64,000 nucleotides of DNA from positions 1-64,000 of the forward strand of contig CAVZJM010000016.1 of NCBI GenBank assembly GCA_963775625.1. The letters run 5' to 3'. This document shows positions 42,881 to 51,449 of this stretch, piece by piece. The position numbers and the translations under genes are program-made. The stretch is from JAIBJN01 sp963775625 (GTDB lineage Bacteria > Actinomycetota > Thermoleophilia > Gaiellales > Gaiellaceae). Numbering within the stretch: position 1 is the stretch's first letter; every line of letters begins with the position of its first letter. The notes below the pieces were generated by a model that saw only the letters and a list, made by a program, of their open reading frames with translations, was not told the origin of the DNA and made no database searches.

Positions 42881-43380
42881 ACAGCCGGTGGGCGACTGAC
42901 GTCTTCAGCTTGCGATCTCGGCGGCCAGGGTTGCGAACCAACACGTGCGGGTAGAGGAGAACGAGGCCGGAGGACGGGATGACGGCCGACTACCTTCTCT
43001 ACCTCCGGCCTCTCGCCTCCCTTACATCGGCCTGCGCAGGTATCCGGAAACGGCCGAACGTTGCGTGCACGTTGGTCGATGGTTAGCGTCCGCGCAGCAT
43101 GTCGGCCTGGCTCTCTGCCCCTCGGCTCGACTAGCGTGCGCCCCTCTTGCGCCCCTCATAGCCCCCGAAATTGTGGTCAAACGTGGGTTCTAGTGGTCAC
43201 TCACGGTATGCCTTGGAAAGTGCTCATTAGCAGGGCATCTTGCCGGTCTCTGTGAGTTGATCGGCCCTTCTGCGATCCCACAAGATCGAGTACAGAAACC
43301 GGTTCTCACCGGCGTGGGTGCCAGGCGCAGATATGGGCGCATCGTAAGCCGAAATCCGCTCCCGAGCGTGATGAGGCGAG
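42881..43380. other. 500-bp stretch without a convincing gene
   Basis: No open frame here has coherent protein character. Around 43281-43310 the minus strand encodes ENRFLYSILWD, resembling the N-terminus of the GAF regulator at 40.1 kb (SNRFLYSIIST). It could be the start of a lost paralogue. Otherwise I see nothing. Confidence 0.5.
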
Positions 43381-44802
43381 CTACGGGTTGCGGCAGGCGG
43401 CGCCGCGGCAGGTGCGCAGGTGGGCGAGGCGTTCGGCGAGGTCGCGCCGCACGCGGGCGTAGGCCGGGTCGGCGTGGCGGCTCCGGAGCTCGTGTGGGTC
43501 GCGGTGGAGGTCGTAGAGCTCCCGGGCGCCGCTCTCGTACTCGACGTAGAGGTAGCGCCCCGTCCGGATTGCCGCGTACGGGTCCTCCCCGGGGCCGCGC
43601 TCGACCAGGAGGTCGCGCCGAAGCGGTCTGCCCGGGTGGGCGAAGAAGGGCAGGAGGGAGCGGCCGTCCATGACCCGGCCCGCCCGCGCCTCGGCCGCGT
43701 CGACGATCGTCGGGGCGAGGTCGATGTTGGCAACACGCTTCGTCAGGCGGCGCCCCGCAGGGACGCCAGGCCCCCGCACGACCAGCGGGACGCGTATGGC
43801 CGGCTCGTACGGGAGGTTCTTGCCCTGAGCGACGCGGTGCTCTCCGTGGAAGAACCCGTTGTCGGACGTGAAGATCACGAACGTGTTCCCGAGCTCGCTG
43901 CTCTCTCGCAACGCCCTGACGACCCGGGCCACCGCCCGGTCGACTGCGAGGAGCGACTCGAGCTCCTGCTGGTAGTTCTCCCGGATGGCGGCGACGCGCA
44001 CGGGCGGGAGGAGGACACGGCTGCGGATGCCAGGCGGCTTGTCCGAGACGTTCGCCTCGTTGAAGCTCGGCGGTCTGGGAAGCCGCGCGGAAGCGAAGGC
44101 GTTTCGGTGGCGAGCCGCGGGGGACGGCGTCCCGATGCCCGCGCCCGGGTCGTCGGGGTCGGCCGGCTCGCCCTGGTGCGGGGCGAGGAAGGCGACCCAG
44201 AGGAAGAAGGGGCGGGCGCGCGGGGCTCGACGCCGGATGACGTCGACGGCCTTCCTCGCGTAGACGTCGGTCTGGTAGCGGGAGTACGTCGTCAGCGTTC
44301 CGTTCTCGTTGAGCGTGTAGCCGGTGTAGCGATACGTGGAGGGGTCGACGGAGCCGCGCCACTCGGTCCACCCCGGTGGGATCTCCAGGGGGTTGCCGGC
44401 CCCGTATCCGTTCAGGTACTTGCCGATGTGAGCCGTGCGGTAACCGGCGTTCTGCAGCCAGACGGGGAGCGTGCTCGAGTGGTCGAGCTTCGCGTAGCCG
44501 CCGGCCGGCGGGCTGTTCCCGAGGACGCCGTGGTTGTGGGCGTACTGCCCGGTGAGAAAGCTCGCGCGGGACGGGCAGCACTGGGGATAGACGGTGAAGC
44601 TCCGCGTGAATGTCGTCCCGCGCCGGGCCAGCAGGCGCCTGACGTTCGACATCACCCGCAGCGACCGGGCGGTCTGGTCGTCCGTCATCACCACCACGAC
44701 GTTCGGCCGGGCCGCCTGGGCCTGGACGGGCGAGAGCTCGTCGAGGGCTCCGAGGAGCAGGGCCGTCGCGGCGGCGAGTGCGGCAGGGACGGCGCGGCTC
44801 AC
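43381..44802 (-). CDS. Sulfatase (formylglycine-dependent)
   Basis: A 473-residue exported hydrolase of sulfate esters. A signal-like N-terminus (AVPAALAAATALLLGALDEL) precedes the metal-site motif PNVVVVMTDDQTARSL. The formylglycine motif CCPSRASFLTG has the C-x-P-S-R core needed for conversion of Cys by the formylglycine-generating enzyme. HIGKYLNGYG and FTSDNGFFHGEH supply further active-site residues. It starts ten bases after the fdhA stop on the same strand, so it could be read through from the formate dehydrogenase operon, though the functions seem unrelated. The substrate may be an arylsulfate or sulfated glycan. Confidence 0.92.
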   Translation of the reverse strand: MSRAVPAALAAATALLLGALDELSPVQAQAARPNVVVVMTDDQTARSLRVMSNVRRLLARRGTTFTRSFTVYPQCCPSRASFLTGQYAHNHGVLGNSPPAGGYAKLDHSSTLPVWLQNAGYRTAHIGKYLNGYGAGNPLEIPPGWTEWRGSVDPSTYRYTGYTLNENGTLTTYSRYQTDVYARKAVDVIRRRAPRARPFFLWVAFLAPHQGEPADPDDPGAGIGTPSPAARHRNAFASARLPRPPSFNEANVSDKPPGIRSRVLLPPVRVAAIRENYQQELESLLAVDRAVARVVRALRESSELGNTFVIFTSDNGFFHGEHRVAQGKNLPYEPAIRVPLVVRGPGVPAGRRLTKRVANIDLAPTIVDAAEARAGRVMDGRSLLPFFAHPGRPLRRDLLVERGPGEDPYAAIRTGRYLYVEYESGARELYDLHRDPHELRSRHADPAYARVRRDLAERLAHLRTCRGAACRNP

Positions 44803-44812
44803 GGCCGTAGCG

Positions 44813-47540
44813 CTATCGCGCCGCCGGTCGCAGCGTGCCCCCGACCGGCTCCACGCGGACCGCGCTCGTCTTGTACTCCGGCGTCCCGATGAGCGGGTCG
44901 CCGACGTCGTGGGTGAGCCAGTTCACCTTCGCCTCGGCGAAGTGGAGGGCCATCCAGACGAGGCCGGGGAAGACGCGGTCGCCGATCGACGCGCGCGCCT
45001 CCAGCTCGCCGCGGCGGGAGACGAGCCGCACCCAGTCGCCGTTCTCGACGCCGAGGGCGCCCGCGTCCTCCGGGTGGATCTCGACGAAGGGATCCTGCTG
45101 CTTCTGCGTGACCCCCTCCTCGCGCATCGTCATCGTCGCCGAGTTGTAGTGGTAGAGCGTGCGCCCGGTGGAGAGGACGAACGGGTACTCCGAGTCGGGC
45201 TGCTCGATCGGCGGCTGGTACTCGACCGGGTAGAACTTTCCCTTGCCGTTCGGGCGCGCCGGCCTCGGCGCGTGCAGGTACGGCGTGCCGGGATCGTCGC
45301 GGTCGGTGCACGGCCACTGGAGCCCGACCTCCTCGATGCGGTCGTAGCGGATCCCCGACCAGAGCGGCGCGAGGTCGGCGAACTCGTTCCAGGCGTCCTC
45401 GGGCGTCGCGTACTCGGGCCAGCCCGCACCGAGCGCCTCGGCCAACTCGACGATGATGCGGAAGTCCTCGCGCGCGTTTCCGGGGCACGGGACCGCCTTG
45501 CGCACGCGATTCACGCGGCGCTCGGTGTTGGTGAACGTCCCCTCCTTCTCGGCGAAGCTCGACGCGGGGAAGATCACGTTCGCGTACTTGCGGTTCGAGT
45601 CGTTCAGGAAGAGGTCCTGGGCGATCACGAAATCGAGGTTCTCCATGCCCTCCTCGACGTGGTGCGCGTTCGGCTCGGTCTGCACCGGGTTCTCGCCGAT
45701 GAGAACGAGCGCCTTGATGCGGTCGTCGTGGAGCCCCGACATCATCTGGTCGAGGCGGAACCCTGGCCGGGCCGGCACCTCGACGCCCCAGGCTTCCGAG
45801 AACTTCGCGTTGATCTCGGGATCGTCGACCGGCTGGTAACCGGGGAGATACGCAGGGTTCGCGCCCGCGTCGTTCAGGCCCTGGACGTTGTTCTGGCCGC
45901 GGAGCGCGTTCAGGCCGGTCGACTCGTAGCCGAGATGGCCGGTCATGAGCACGAGGTTGGAGAGCGACCAGATGTTGTCGACGCCGCAGGCGTGCTCGGT
46001 GATCCCGAGGGTGTAGAAGATGGCCGCATGGCGCTCGCGGGCGTACTCGCGGGCGGTGGCGACGATGTCTGCGGCTGGGACGCCGGTGACCTTCTCGGCC
46101 TCCTCGGGCGTGTATCGCGCGACCACCTCGGTGACCGAGTCGACGCCTTCGGTGTGCTCGGCGATGTAGGCGTCGTCCTGGAGGCCCTCCTTGAGGATGA
46201 CGTGCAGCATCGCGTTGATCAGCCAGACGTCCGAGCCGGGCCGGAGCTGAAGGTGCCGCTTGGCGAGCTTCGTCAGCCAGATCTTGCGCGGGTCGGCGAC
46301 GACCAGCGTGGCGCCGTTTCGTGCCGCCTTCTTCATGCGCAGCGCGAGCACCGGGTGCGCCTCCGTCGTGTTCGAGCCGATCACGAGGATGAAGCGGGCG
46401 TTCTCGATCTCGGGGATCGAGTTGGTGGTGGCGCCTCTGCCTAACGACCTGACCAGGCCGTAGAGGGTCGGAGCGTGTCAGGTGGCTTCGCAGGAATGGA
46501 CGTTGTTCGTCCCGATCGCCGTCCGTGCGAGCTTCTGGATGAGGAAGTTCTCCTCCATGGTCAGCCGTGCGGAGGAGAGGAAGCCGATCGAGTTCGGGCC
46601 GTGCTCGGCCTTGACGCGCAGCAGGCCCTCGGCGGCGACCTGGTAGGCGTGCTCCCAGGTCGTCGGGTGCAGCTCGCCGTCCTCGCCGCGGACGAGCGGC
46701 TCCGTGAGCCGGTCCGGATGGTGGACGAAGTTGAAGGCGAAGCGGCCCTTGACGCAGAGGTTGCCCTCGTTCGAGACGTAGTGCGGCTCGGAGGTCACCT
46801 TGACGATCCGCTTCGTCTCCGGGTCGACGTTGAGGTCGAGCTGGCAGCCGACCCCGCAGAAGGTGCACGTGGTCTTCACCTTCTCGAGGGCGCTCTCCGG
46901 CCGCTCGGTGCCCTCCTCGAACTTCTCGTAGATGGCACCAGTGGGGCACACGGAGAGGCAGCCGCCGCAGAGCTCGCACTCCGTGTCGAGCCAGGAATAC
47001 CCGTGCGTGGGGACGATGCGCGCGTGCGGCCCGCGGCCCTCGAGCGAGAGCGCCGAGCACTGCATGACCTCCTGCGTGTAGCGCACGCAGCGGTTGCAGA
47101 GGATGCACGCGTCGGGGTTGTAGCCCATGAACTTGTTGCGGTCGTCGTAGGGCTCGCGCCGGGCGTCAGGGAGGATGAAGGGAGCCTCCGCGTCCAGCTC
47201 CTCCGCCAGGTCGACCAGCTCGTTCGGGCGCCCGCCCGGATTCGGGTTCAGGTGCTCGGCGAGCAGCATCTCCGTCAGCGTCTTTCGGAACTGCGGCACC
47301 GATGAGTTCGTGGAGATCGACCATTCCCTCGGCCACCCTCGTCGCGCACGCCGGAAGCGGCCGCGGCGAGCCCTCGACGCCGACAACGCACATCCGGCAG
47401 CCGCCGTAGGGGTCGAGCTTGTCGTCGTGGCAGAGGGTGGGGATGAAGACGTCGTGCCGGACCGCCGCATGGACGAGGAGCTCGCCCTCGGGCGCGCTGA
47501 CGGACTTACCGTCGAGCACAAAGCTGATGACCCGGCTCAC
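44813..47540 (-). CDS. fdhA: Formate dehydrogenase catalytic subunit, selenocysteine-containing (one frameshift)
   Basis: NAD-type formate dehydrogenase large subunit, about 909 residues. In order: a 2Fe-2S domain (HDDKLDPYGGCRMCVVGVEG), 4Fe-4S sites (CILCNRCVRYTQEVMQCSAL; CELCGGCLSVCPTGAIYEKF), the molybdopterin-domain cluster (CTFCGVGCQLDLNVD), then the active site. There the frame reads SCEAT-TGA-HAPTLYGLVRSLG and continues with RGATTNSIPEIENARFILVI; Cys or selenocysteine occupies this position in FdhF/FdhA (R-V-U-H-G-P in E. coli). The TGA is 46480-46478. A SECIS-like hairpin follows. A separate frameshift lies near 47320 (after ATRVAEGMV), probably an indel. The start is GTG 47540, overlapping fdhB. 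It would oxidise formate from the THF pathway. Confidence 0.9.
46445..46460 (-). promoter_or_regulatory. SECIS-like hairpin downstream of the in-frame TGA
   Basis: On the coding strand: CGGCCU, loop GGUC, AGGUCG (one G-U pair). The loop begins 23 bases after the TGA. Bacterial SECIS elements bound by SelB have a short stem and a GU-containing apical loop (GGUCU in E. coli fdhF) about 16-37 bases from UGA, so spacing and loop both fit. Confidence 0.75.
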
Positions 47541-49117
47541 TGCTCCATCGTAACCGGCTCGCCGAGCGGCGCGAACGTCTCCGGCCAGTAACGGAACGCC
47601 GCGCGCATCGGGAAGGGCGCTCCCTGGCCGAGACCGCAGATCGACGTCGCCGCCATCGCGTCCAGCCACTCCTCCACCTGCTCCCGGGACATGACCACCT
47701 GGCCGCGCTCGAGCTCCTCCAGGAGGTGGTGCATCCCACGGTTGCCGATCCTGCACGGCGTGCATTTCTGGCACGACTCCTCCGCGAAGAAGCGCATCGT
47801 CTCGGCGAGAAGCCGGAGCGGCGAGTAGCTCGTCGGGTAGATCTGGACGCCGGCCGAGCCCGCGCCGACTCCCCACTCACGCAGGGCGTCTCGGGTCAGC
47901 GAGACGTCGAGCGCTTCCGGCGGGAGGATCCCGCTCGCCGCGCCGCCGGGCACGAGCGCGCCGATCTCCTCCGTTGCGCCGCCCGCGTAGTCATCGATCA
48001 GCTGCCGGAGGGTGACGTCGATCGGCGCCTCGTAGCAGCCGGGCTCGCGCACAGCCCCGCTGACCGACCACAGGCGCACCTTGGGCCAGGCCTCGCCGCC
48101 CAGCCTCAGGATCGCGGGGATGTGCGCCAGGGTCTCGACGTTGTTGATCAGCGTGGGGCGGCCCAGGTAACCCACCTCGCTCGGGAACGGAGGCTTCAGC
48201 CGCGGCATCCCGCGTCGGCCCTCCATCGACTCGAGCATCGCAGTCTCCTCGCCGCAGATGTAGGCGCCGGCGCCGATGACGAGCTCGACCGTGAGCCCGT
48301 CGAGGAAGCCGGCCTCCCGAAGCTCGTCGATCGCCCGCGTCAGGCGGTCACGTGCGGTCGCGTACTCCTCGCGCAGGTAGATGAAGCCTTCGGTCGCCTC
48401 GGCGAAGCGCATGGCGACCAGCATGCCCTCGAGCATCAGGTGCGGCCGGCGCTCCATGACGTAGCGGTCCTTGATCGTCCCCGGCTCGCCCTCGTCGGCG
48501 TTGACGACGACGTAGCGCGGGCCCGGCTCGCGCGCGACAGCCTCCCACTTGACGCCGGTGGGGAAGCCGGCGCCCCCGTAGCCGGTGAGGCCGCTGGCCT
48601 TCAGCTCGGCCACGATCCGGTCGTTCGGCGGCAGGTCGCGGAGCACTGAGAGCCCGCCCCTGGCCTCGTAGTCGGCCAGCGTCTCGTCGGCCTGTGCGAG
48701 CCCCGTGGAGGCGCCGTCGTTCGTCCGGTAGACGACCACCGGCTCGACGTCGTCGCCGCGCAGGAGGACGGGGGCGAGGTCGCAGTGGCCGAGGCACTCG
48801 ACGCCGAGGACGGTGACGCCGTTGGCGGTCTCCTGCTCGCGCGCCAGCAGATCCTTGGCGCCGAGGCAGTCGCAGACCGGCCCGATGCAGACGCGGACCG
48901 CGTTCATCGGCGCGCGCAGGAAGGAGTAGAAGGAGACGACCTCGTCCACCTCGCCCCGGCGAATGTTCATGTGGTCGGCGACCGCGTCGGAGAGCTCGGG
49001 CGTGACCGGGCCGACCTCGCGCCGCACGCGGCCGAGGTTGTCCAGCAGCTTCGTCCGTTCCTGCGGCAGCTCCGGGAGGAGCTCGGTGAGCTTCAGGACG
49101 TCTATGGTTTCGATCAT
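47537..49117 (-). CDS. fdhB: Formate dehydrogenase NADH-binding subunit (NuoE-NuoF fusion)
   Basis: A 526-residue fusion. Residues 1-145 are NuoE-like with a 2Fe-2S site (VCIGPVCDCLGAKDLL and VECLGHCDLAPVL). Residues 165-525 are NuoF-like with the NAD/FMN sites (GYGGAGFPTGVKWEAV, VNADEGEPGTIKDRYVMERR, GAGAYICGEETAMLESMEGR) and a 4Fe-4S site (ESCQKCTPCRIGNRG with a later SICGLG). It transfers electrons from fdhA to NAD+. The fdhA GTG starts inside its stop. Its ATG at 49117 is one base away from the proposed start of divergent fdhD, which implies leaderless or overlapping promoters. Confidence 0.93.
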   Translation of the reverse strand: MIETIDVLKLTELLPELPQERTKLLDNLGRVRREVGPVTPELSDAVADHMNIRRGEVDEVVSFYSFLRAPMNAVRVCIGPVCDCLGAKDLLAREQETANGVTVLGVECLGHCDLAPVLLRGDDVEPVVVYRTNDGASTGLAQADETLADYEARGGLSVLRDLPPNDRIVAELKASGLTGYGGAGFPTGVKWEAVAREPGPRYVVVNADEGEPGTIKDRYVMERRPHLMLEGMLVAMRFAEATEGFIYLREEYATARDRLTRAIDELREAGFLDGLTVELVIGAGAYICGEETAMLESMEGRRGMPRLKPPFPSEVGYLGRPTLINNVETLAHIPAILRLGGEAWPKVRLWSVSGAVREPGCYEAPIDVTLRQLIDDYAGGATEEIGALVPGGAASGILPPEALDVSLTRDALREWGVGAGSAGVQIYPTSYSPLRLLAETMRFFAEESCQKCTPCRIGNRGMHHLLEELERGQVVMSREQVEEWLDAMAATSICGLGQGAPFPMRAAFRYWPETFAPLGEPVTMEQ

Positions 49118-49118
49118 A

Positions 49119-49898
49119 GTGAACGCCCTGCCGCCGTACTCCGCGGCCCGCACCGACGTCCTGCGGCTCCCGGGCGGAGTGACGGAGCGGGACGAGCTCG
49201 CCGTCGAGGAGCCGCTCGAGATCCGGGTCAACGGCGAGGCGATTGCAGTGACGATGCGGACGCCGGGCCACGACGAGGAGCTTGCGCTCGGCTTCCTCCT
49301 CTCCGAAGGGGTCAGACCCCGGGGCGCGTCCTTTCCGGACGATCTCGCCGCGAACACCGTCGACGTGGCGGTGGACGGCTTCGACCCCGAGCCGCTGAAG
49401 CGGAACTTCTACACGTCGTCCTCGTGCGGCGTCTGCGGCAAGGGCGCGCTCGAGGCCGTCGCCGTCGAGGCGCCGCGGGTCGAGAGCGACCTGACGGTCC
49501 CGGCGTCGCTCGTGGCCGAGCTGCCGGACCGACTGCGCGCTGCGCAGCCGACCTTCGCCGCGACGGGCGGGCTGCACGCGACGGGCCTTTTCGACACCGA
49601 CGGGGCGCCGGTGGTCGTCCGCGAGGACGTCGGCCGCCACAACGCCTTCGACAAGGTCGTCGGCCGAGCGTTCCTGGACGGCCTCCTGCCGCTCGCCGAC
49701 AAGCTCGTCTGCGTGAGCGGGCGCCTGTCCTTCGAGCTCGTGCAGAAGGCAGCCGTCGCCGGCGCGCCGATCGTCGCCGCGGTCGGCGCCCCGTCGACGC
49801 TCGCGGTCGAGCTCGCGCGCGACCGCGGGATCACGCTCTGCGGCTTTGTCCGTGACGACAGGCTGAACGTCTACTCGGAGCCCCGGAGGATCACGTGA
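49119..49898 (+). CDS. fdhD: Formate dehydrogenase accessory sulfurtransferase FdhD
   Basis: Transfers sulfur to the molybdenum cofactor before its insertion into formate dehydrogenase. 259 residues. Family motifs: DELAVEEPLEIRVNGEAIAV, TMRTPGHDEELALGFLLSEG, the redox pair TSSSCGVCGKGALE, and VREDVGRHNAFDKVVGRAFL. GTG 49119 gives the usual length; GTG 49179 is the alternative if the divergent promoter needs room. A 13-bp palindrome (49308-49320) lies inside the gene after LLSEG. It overlaps the methyltransferase gene by four bases. Confidence 0.93.
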   Translation: MNALPPYSAARTDVLRLPGGVTERDELAVEEPLEIRVNGEAIAVTMRTPGHDEELALGFLLSEGVRPRGASFPDDLAANTVDVAVDGFDPEPLKRNFYTSSSCGVCGKGALEAVAVEAPRVESDLTVPASLVAELPDRLRAAQPTFAATGGLHATGLFDTDGAPVVVREDVGRHNAFDKVVGRAFLDGLLPLADKLVCVSGRLSFELVQKAAVAGAPIVAAVGAPSTLAVELARDRGITLCGFVRDDRLNVYSEPRRIT

Positions 49899-50671
49899 CC
49901 TTCGCGGTTCCGGCGGATGCCTACGACCGGTTCGTCGGCCGCTACAGCTACGACCTCTGCGAAGCGCTGGTCGAGGCCGCCGGAATCGCCTCTCCCGCGT
50001 CCGTGCTCGATGTCGGCGCAGGCACGGGGGCGGGTACGCGACGGCTCGCCGAGCTCTTCGGGCCGGAGCGGGTGGCGGCAGTGGATCCATCGGAGCCGTT
50101 CGTCGAGGCGCTGCGCGACCGCTTCCCCGGCGCCGACATCCGCCTGGGTTCGGCGGAGTCGCTGCCGTTCGCAGACGCTGCGTTCGACGCGACGCTCGCC
50201 CAGCTCGTGGTCAACTTCATGTCCGACCCGGAGCGCGGAGTCGCGGAGATGCGCCGCGTCACCCGCAGCGGCGGCGTCGTGGCCGCCTGCGTCTGGGACT
50301 ACGCGGGCGAGATGACGATGCTGACCACGTTCTGGGACGCCGCAGAGGCGCTCGCCGGAGACGACGTTCGCGCCATCGACGAGCGCAGGGAGATGCGCTT
50401 CCGCAGCGGCGGAGAGCTGGGAGCCCTCTGGCGGCAGGCAGGTCTCGAGCAGGTCGAGGAGGGAGAGCTCACGGTCTCCGCGGCGTACGAGAGCTTCGAC
50501 GACCTCTGGGAGCCGTTCACGGCGGGCGTCGGGCCGGCGGGCGGCTACGCCGCCTCCCTCGACCGAGAGCGGCAGGAGGCGTTGAGGGCCGAATACCGCC
50601 GGCGGCTGGCCGTGCCCGACGGCCCCTTCGACCTGAGCGCGCGCGCGTGGCTCGCGGTCGGCAGGACGTAG
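49895..50671 (+). CDS. Class I SAM-dependent methyltransferase
   Basis: A 258-residue methyltransferase of the UbiE/MenG-like type. SAM-binding motif I is SVLDVGAGTGAGTRRLAELF at residue 30, the acidic loop is VAAVDPSEPF, and motif IV-like LPFADAAFDATLAQLVVNF follows. The target (small molecule, quinone or other) is unknown. It sits between fdhD and mobA with a 4-base overlap upstream and a 25-base overlap downstream, so it is co-expressed with molybdenum cofactor genes, but no role in that pathway is known. Confidence 0.88.
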   Translation: MTFAVPADAYDRFVGRYSYDLCEALVEAAGIASPASVLDVGAGTGAGTRRLAELFGPERVAAVDPSEPFVEALRDRFPGADIRLGSAESLPFADAAFDATLAQLVVNFMSDPERGVAEMRRVTRSGGVVAACVWDYAGEMTMLTTFWDAAEALAGDDVRAIDERREMRFRSGGELGALWRQAGLEQVEEGELTVSAAYESFDDLWEPFTAGVGPAGGYAASLDRERQEALRAEYRRRLAVPDGPFDLSARAWLAVGRT

Positions 50672-51192
50672 CGGGCGCGCTGCTCGTCGGCGGGGCGAGC
50701 ACGCGTTTCGGATCGCCGAAGGCGCTCTCCCGCTACCAGGGGGAGACGCTGGCCGAGCGCGCCCACCGCGTGCTGGCGGAGGCGTTCGAGCGGGTGATCG
50801 TCGTCGGCAAGGCGAGGGACGGGCTCGAGCTTCCCTTCCCGGTGCTCGACGACGGCAGCGACGTCCGCGCTGCCATCGTCGGCGTGGCCGCGGCCCTACG
50901 CCTCGCCGAGGCGGACACGGTGGTCGTGCTCCCAACCGACATGCCCTTCGTGGACACCGAGCTGCTGCTCGCGCTGGCGGACGCCGCCGATGGAGCAGAG
51001 GTGGCAGTGCCCCAGACCGGTCCGCTTCCCGGCGCTTACAGCCGGTCGGCGCTTCCCGTCCTCGATCGGCGCATCGCCGCGGGCGACCTCGCCCTCTACC
51101 GAGCGTGCATCGCGCTCGAGCCGCGGGTCCTCCAGTGGGATGAGGCGCTGCTCGTGAATGTCAACGAACCGGCCGACCTTCAGGGGAAATAG
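50647..51192 (+). CDS. mobA: Molybdenum cofactor guanylyltransferase (MobA-like)
   Basis: A 181-residue nucleotidyltransferase that attaches GMP to molybdopterin to make the MGD cofactor required by formate dehydrogenase. The N-terminal GTP-binding loop GALLVGGASTRFGSPKALSR follows the MobA pattern LxGGxSxRxGxxKAL. VVVLPTDMPFVDTELLLALA carries the metal-binding Asp, and LLVNVNEPADL is the typical C-terminal motif. It starts inside the methyltransferase gene. It is slightly shorter than the E. coli protein. Confidence 0.92.
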   Translation: MARGRQDVAGALLVGGASTRFGSPKALSRYQGETLAERAHRVLAEAFERVIVVGKARDGLELPFPVLDDGSDVRAAIVGVAAALRLAEADTVVVLPTDMPFVDTELLLALADAADGAEVAVPQTGPLPGAYSRSALPVLDRRIAAGDLALYRACIALEPRVLQWDEALLVNVNEPADLQGK

Positions 51193-51304
51193 AGGGCCGG
51201 CGGTAACGACCCAGGTTCCAATCCAGGGAGGCAAACGCCGGCCAGGCTCAGTCTAGTGGGCCGTTAAGGGATCTTTAGGGGACATTGTGAATTCCTGGCA
51301 ACAC

Positions 51305-51334
51305 TTGACACTAGGTGGCTGAAGTCCTAGTGTC
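51305..51334 (+). promoter_or_regulatory. Promoter with embedded inverted repeat
   Basis: A consensus -35 (TTGACA, 51305-51310), 17-bp spacer and TAGTGT (51328-51333) as -10. Overlapping it is a perfect inverted repeat, GACACTAGG, ten bases, CCTAGTGTC (51307-51334), well placed for a repressor to block RNA polymerase. Transcription would start near 51340, giving a leader of about 110 bases. Confidence 0.6.
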
Positions 51335-51355
51335 GGCGCCGGTTCCAATCCACGC

Positions 51356-51429
51356 CGTCGGGAAGCAGCTGTGCCTGGCTGCACGGGTCCGAAGCGCTCC
51401 TGGCCGTAAGCGCCGAAGTCTGCCCGACG
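51356..51429 (+). ncRNA. Candidate structured leader (three-way junction)
   Basis: A closing stem CGTCGGG (51356-51362) / CCCGACG (51423-51429) encloses two hairpins: GCAGC/GCTGC (51365-51382) and GCGCT/AGCGC (51394-51413). The ribosome-binding site AAAGGAGG begins six bases after the closing stem. Architecture resembles a cis-regulatory RNA, but it matches no riboswitch consensus I know. Confidence 0.4.
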
Positions 51430-51449
51430 CATCCAAAGGAGGCTGGCTC

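Noticed and set aside
42962..43193. Small plus-strand gene between the barrel protein and the sulfatase
   Set aside because: No ribosome-binding site, erratic composition and no recognisable motif.
46478..46480. Stop codon truncating formate dehydrogenase
   Set aside because: The flanking sequence is a perfect in-frame match to the active site of selenocysteine formate dehydrogenases and a SECIS-like hairpin follows, so readthrough as selenocysteine is the better reading.
51356..51429. Known riboswitch (c-di-GMP, c-di-AMP, cobalamin or SAM)
   Set aside because: The fold is plausible, but none of the conserved sequence blocks of these classes is present, so it is listed only as an unassigned leader structure.
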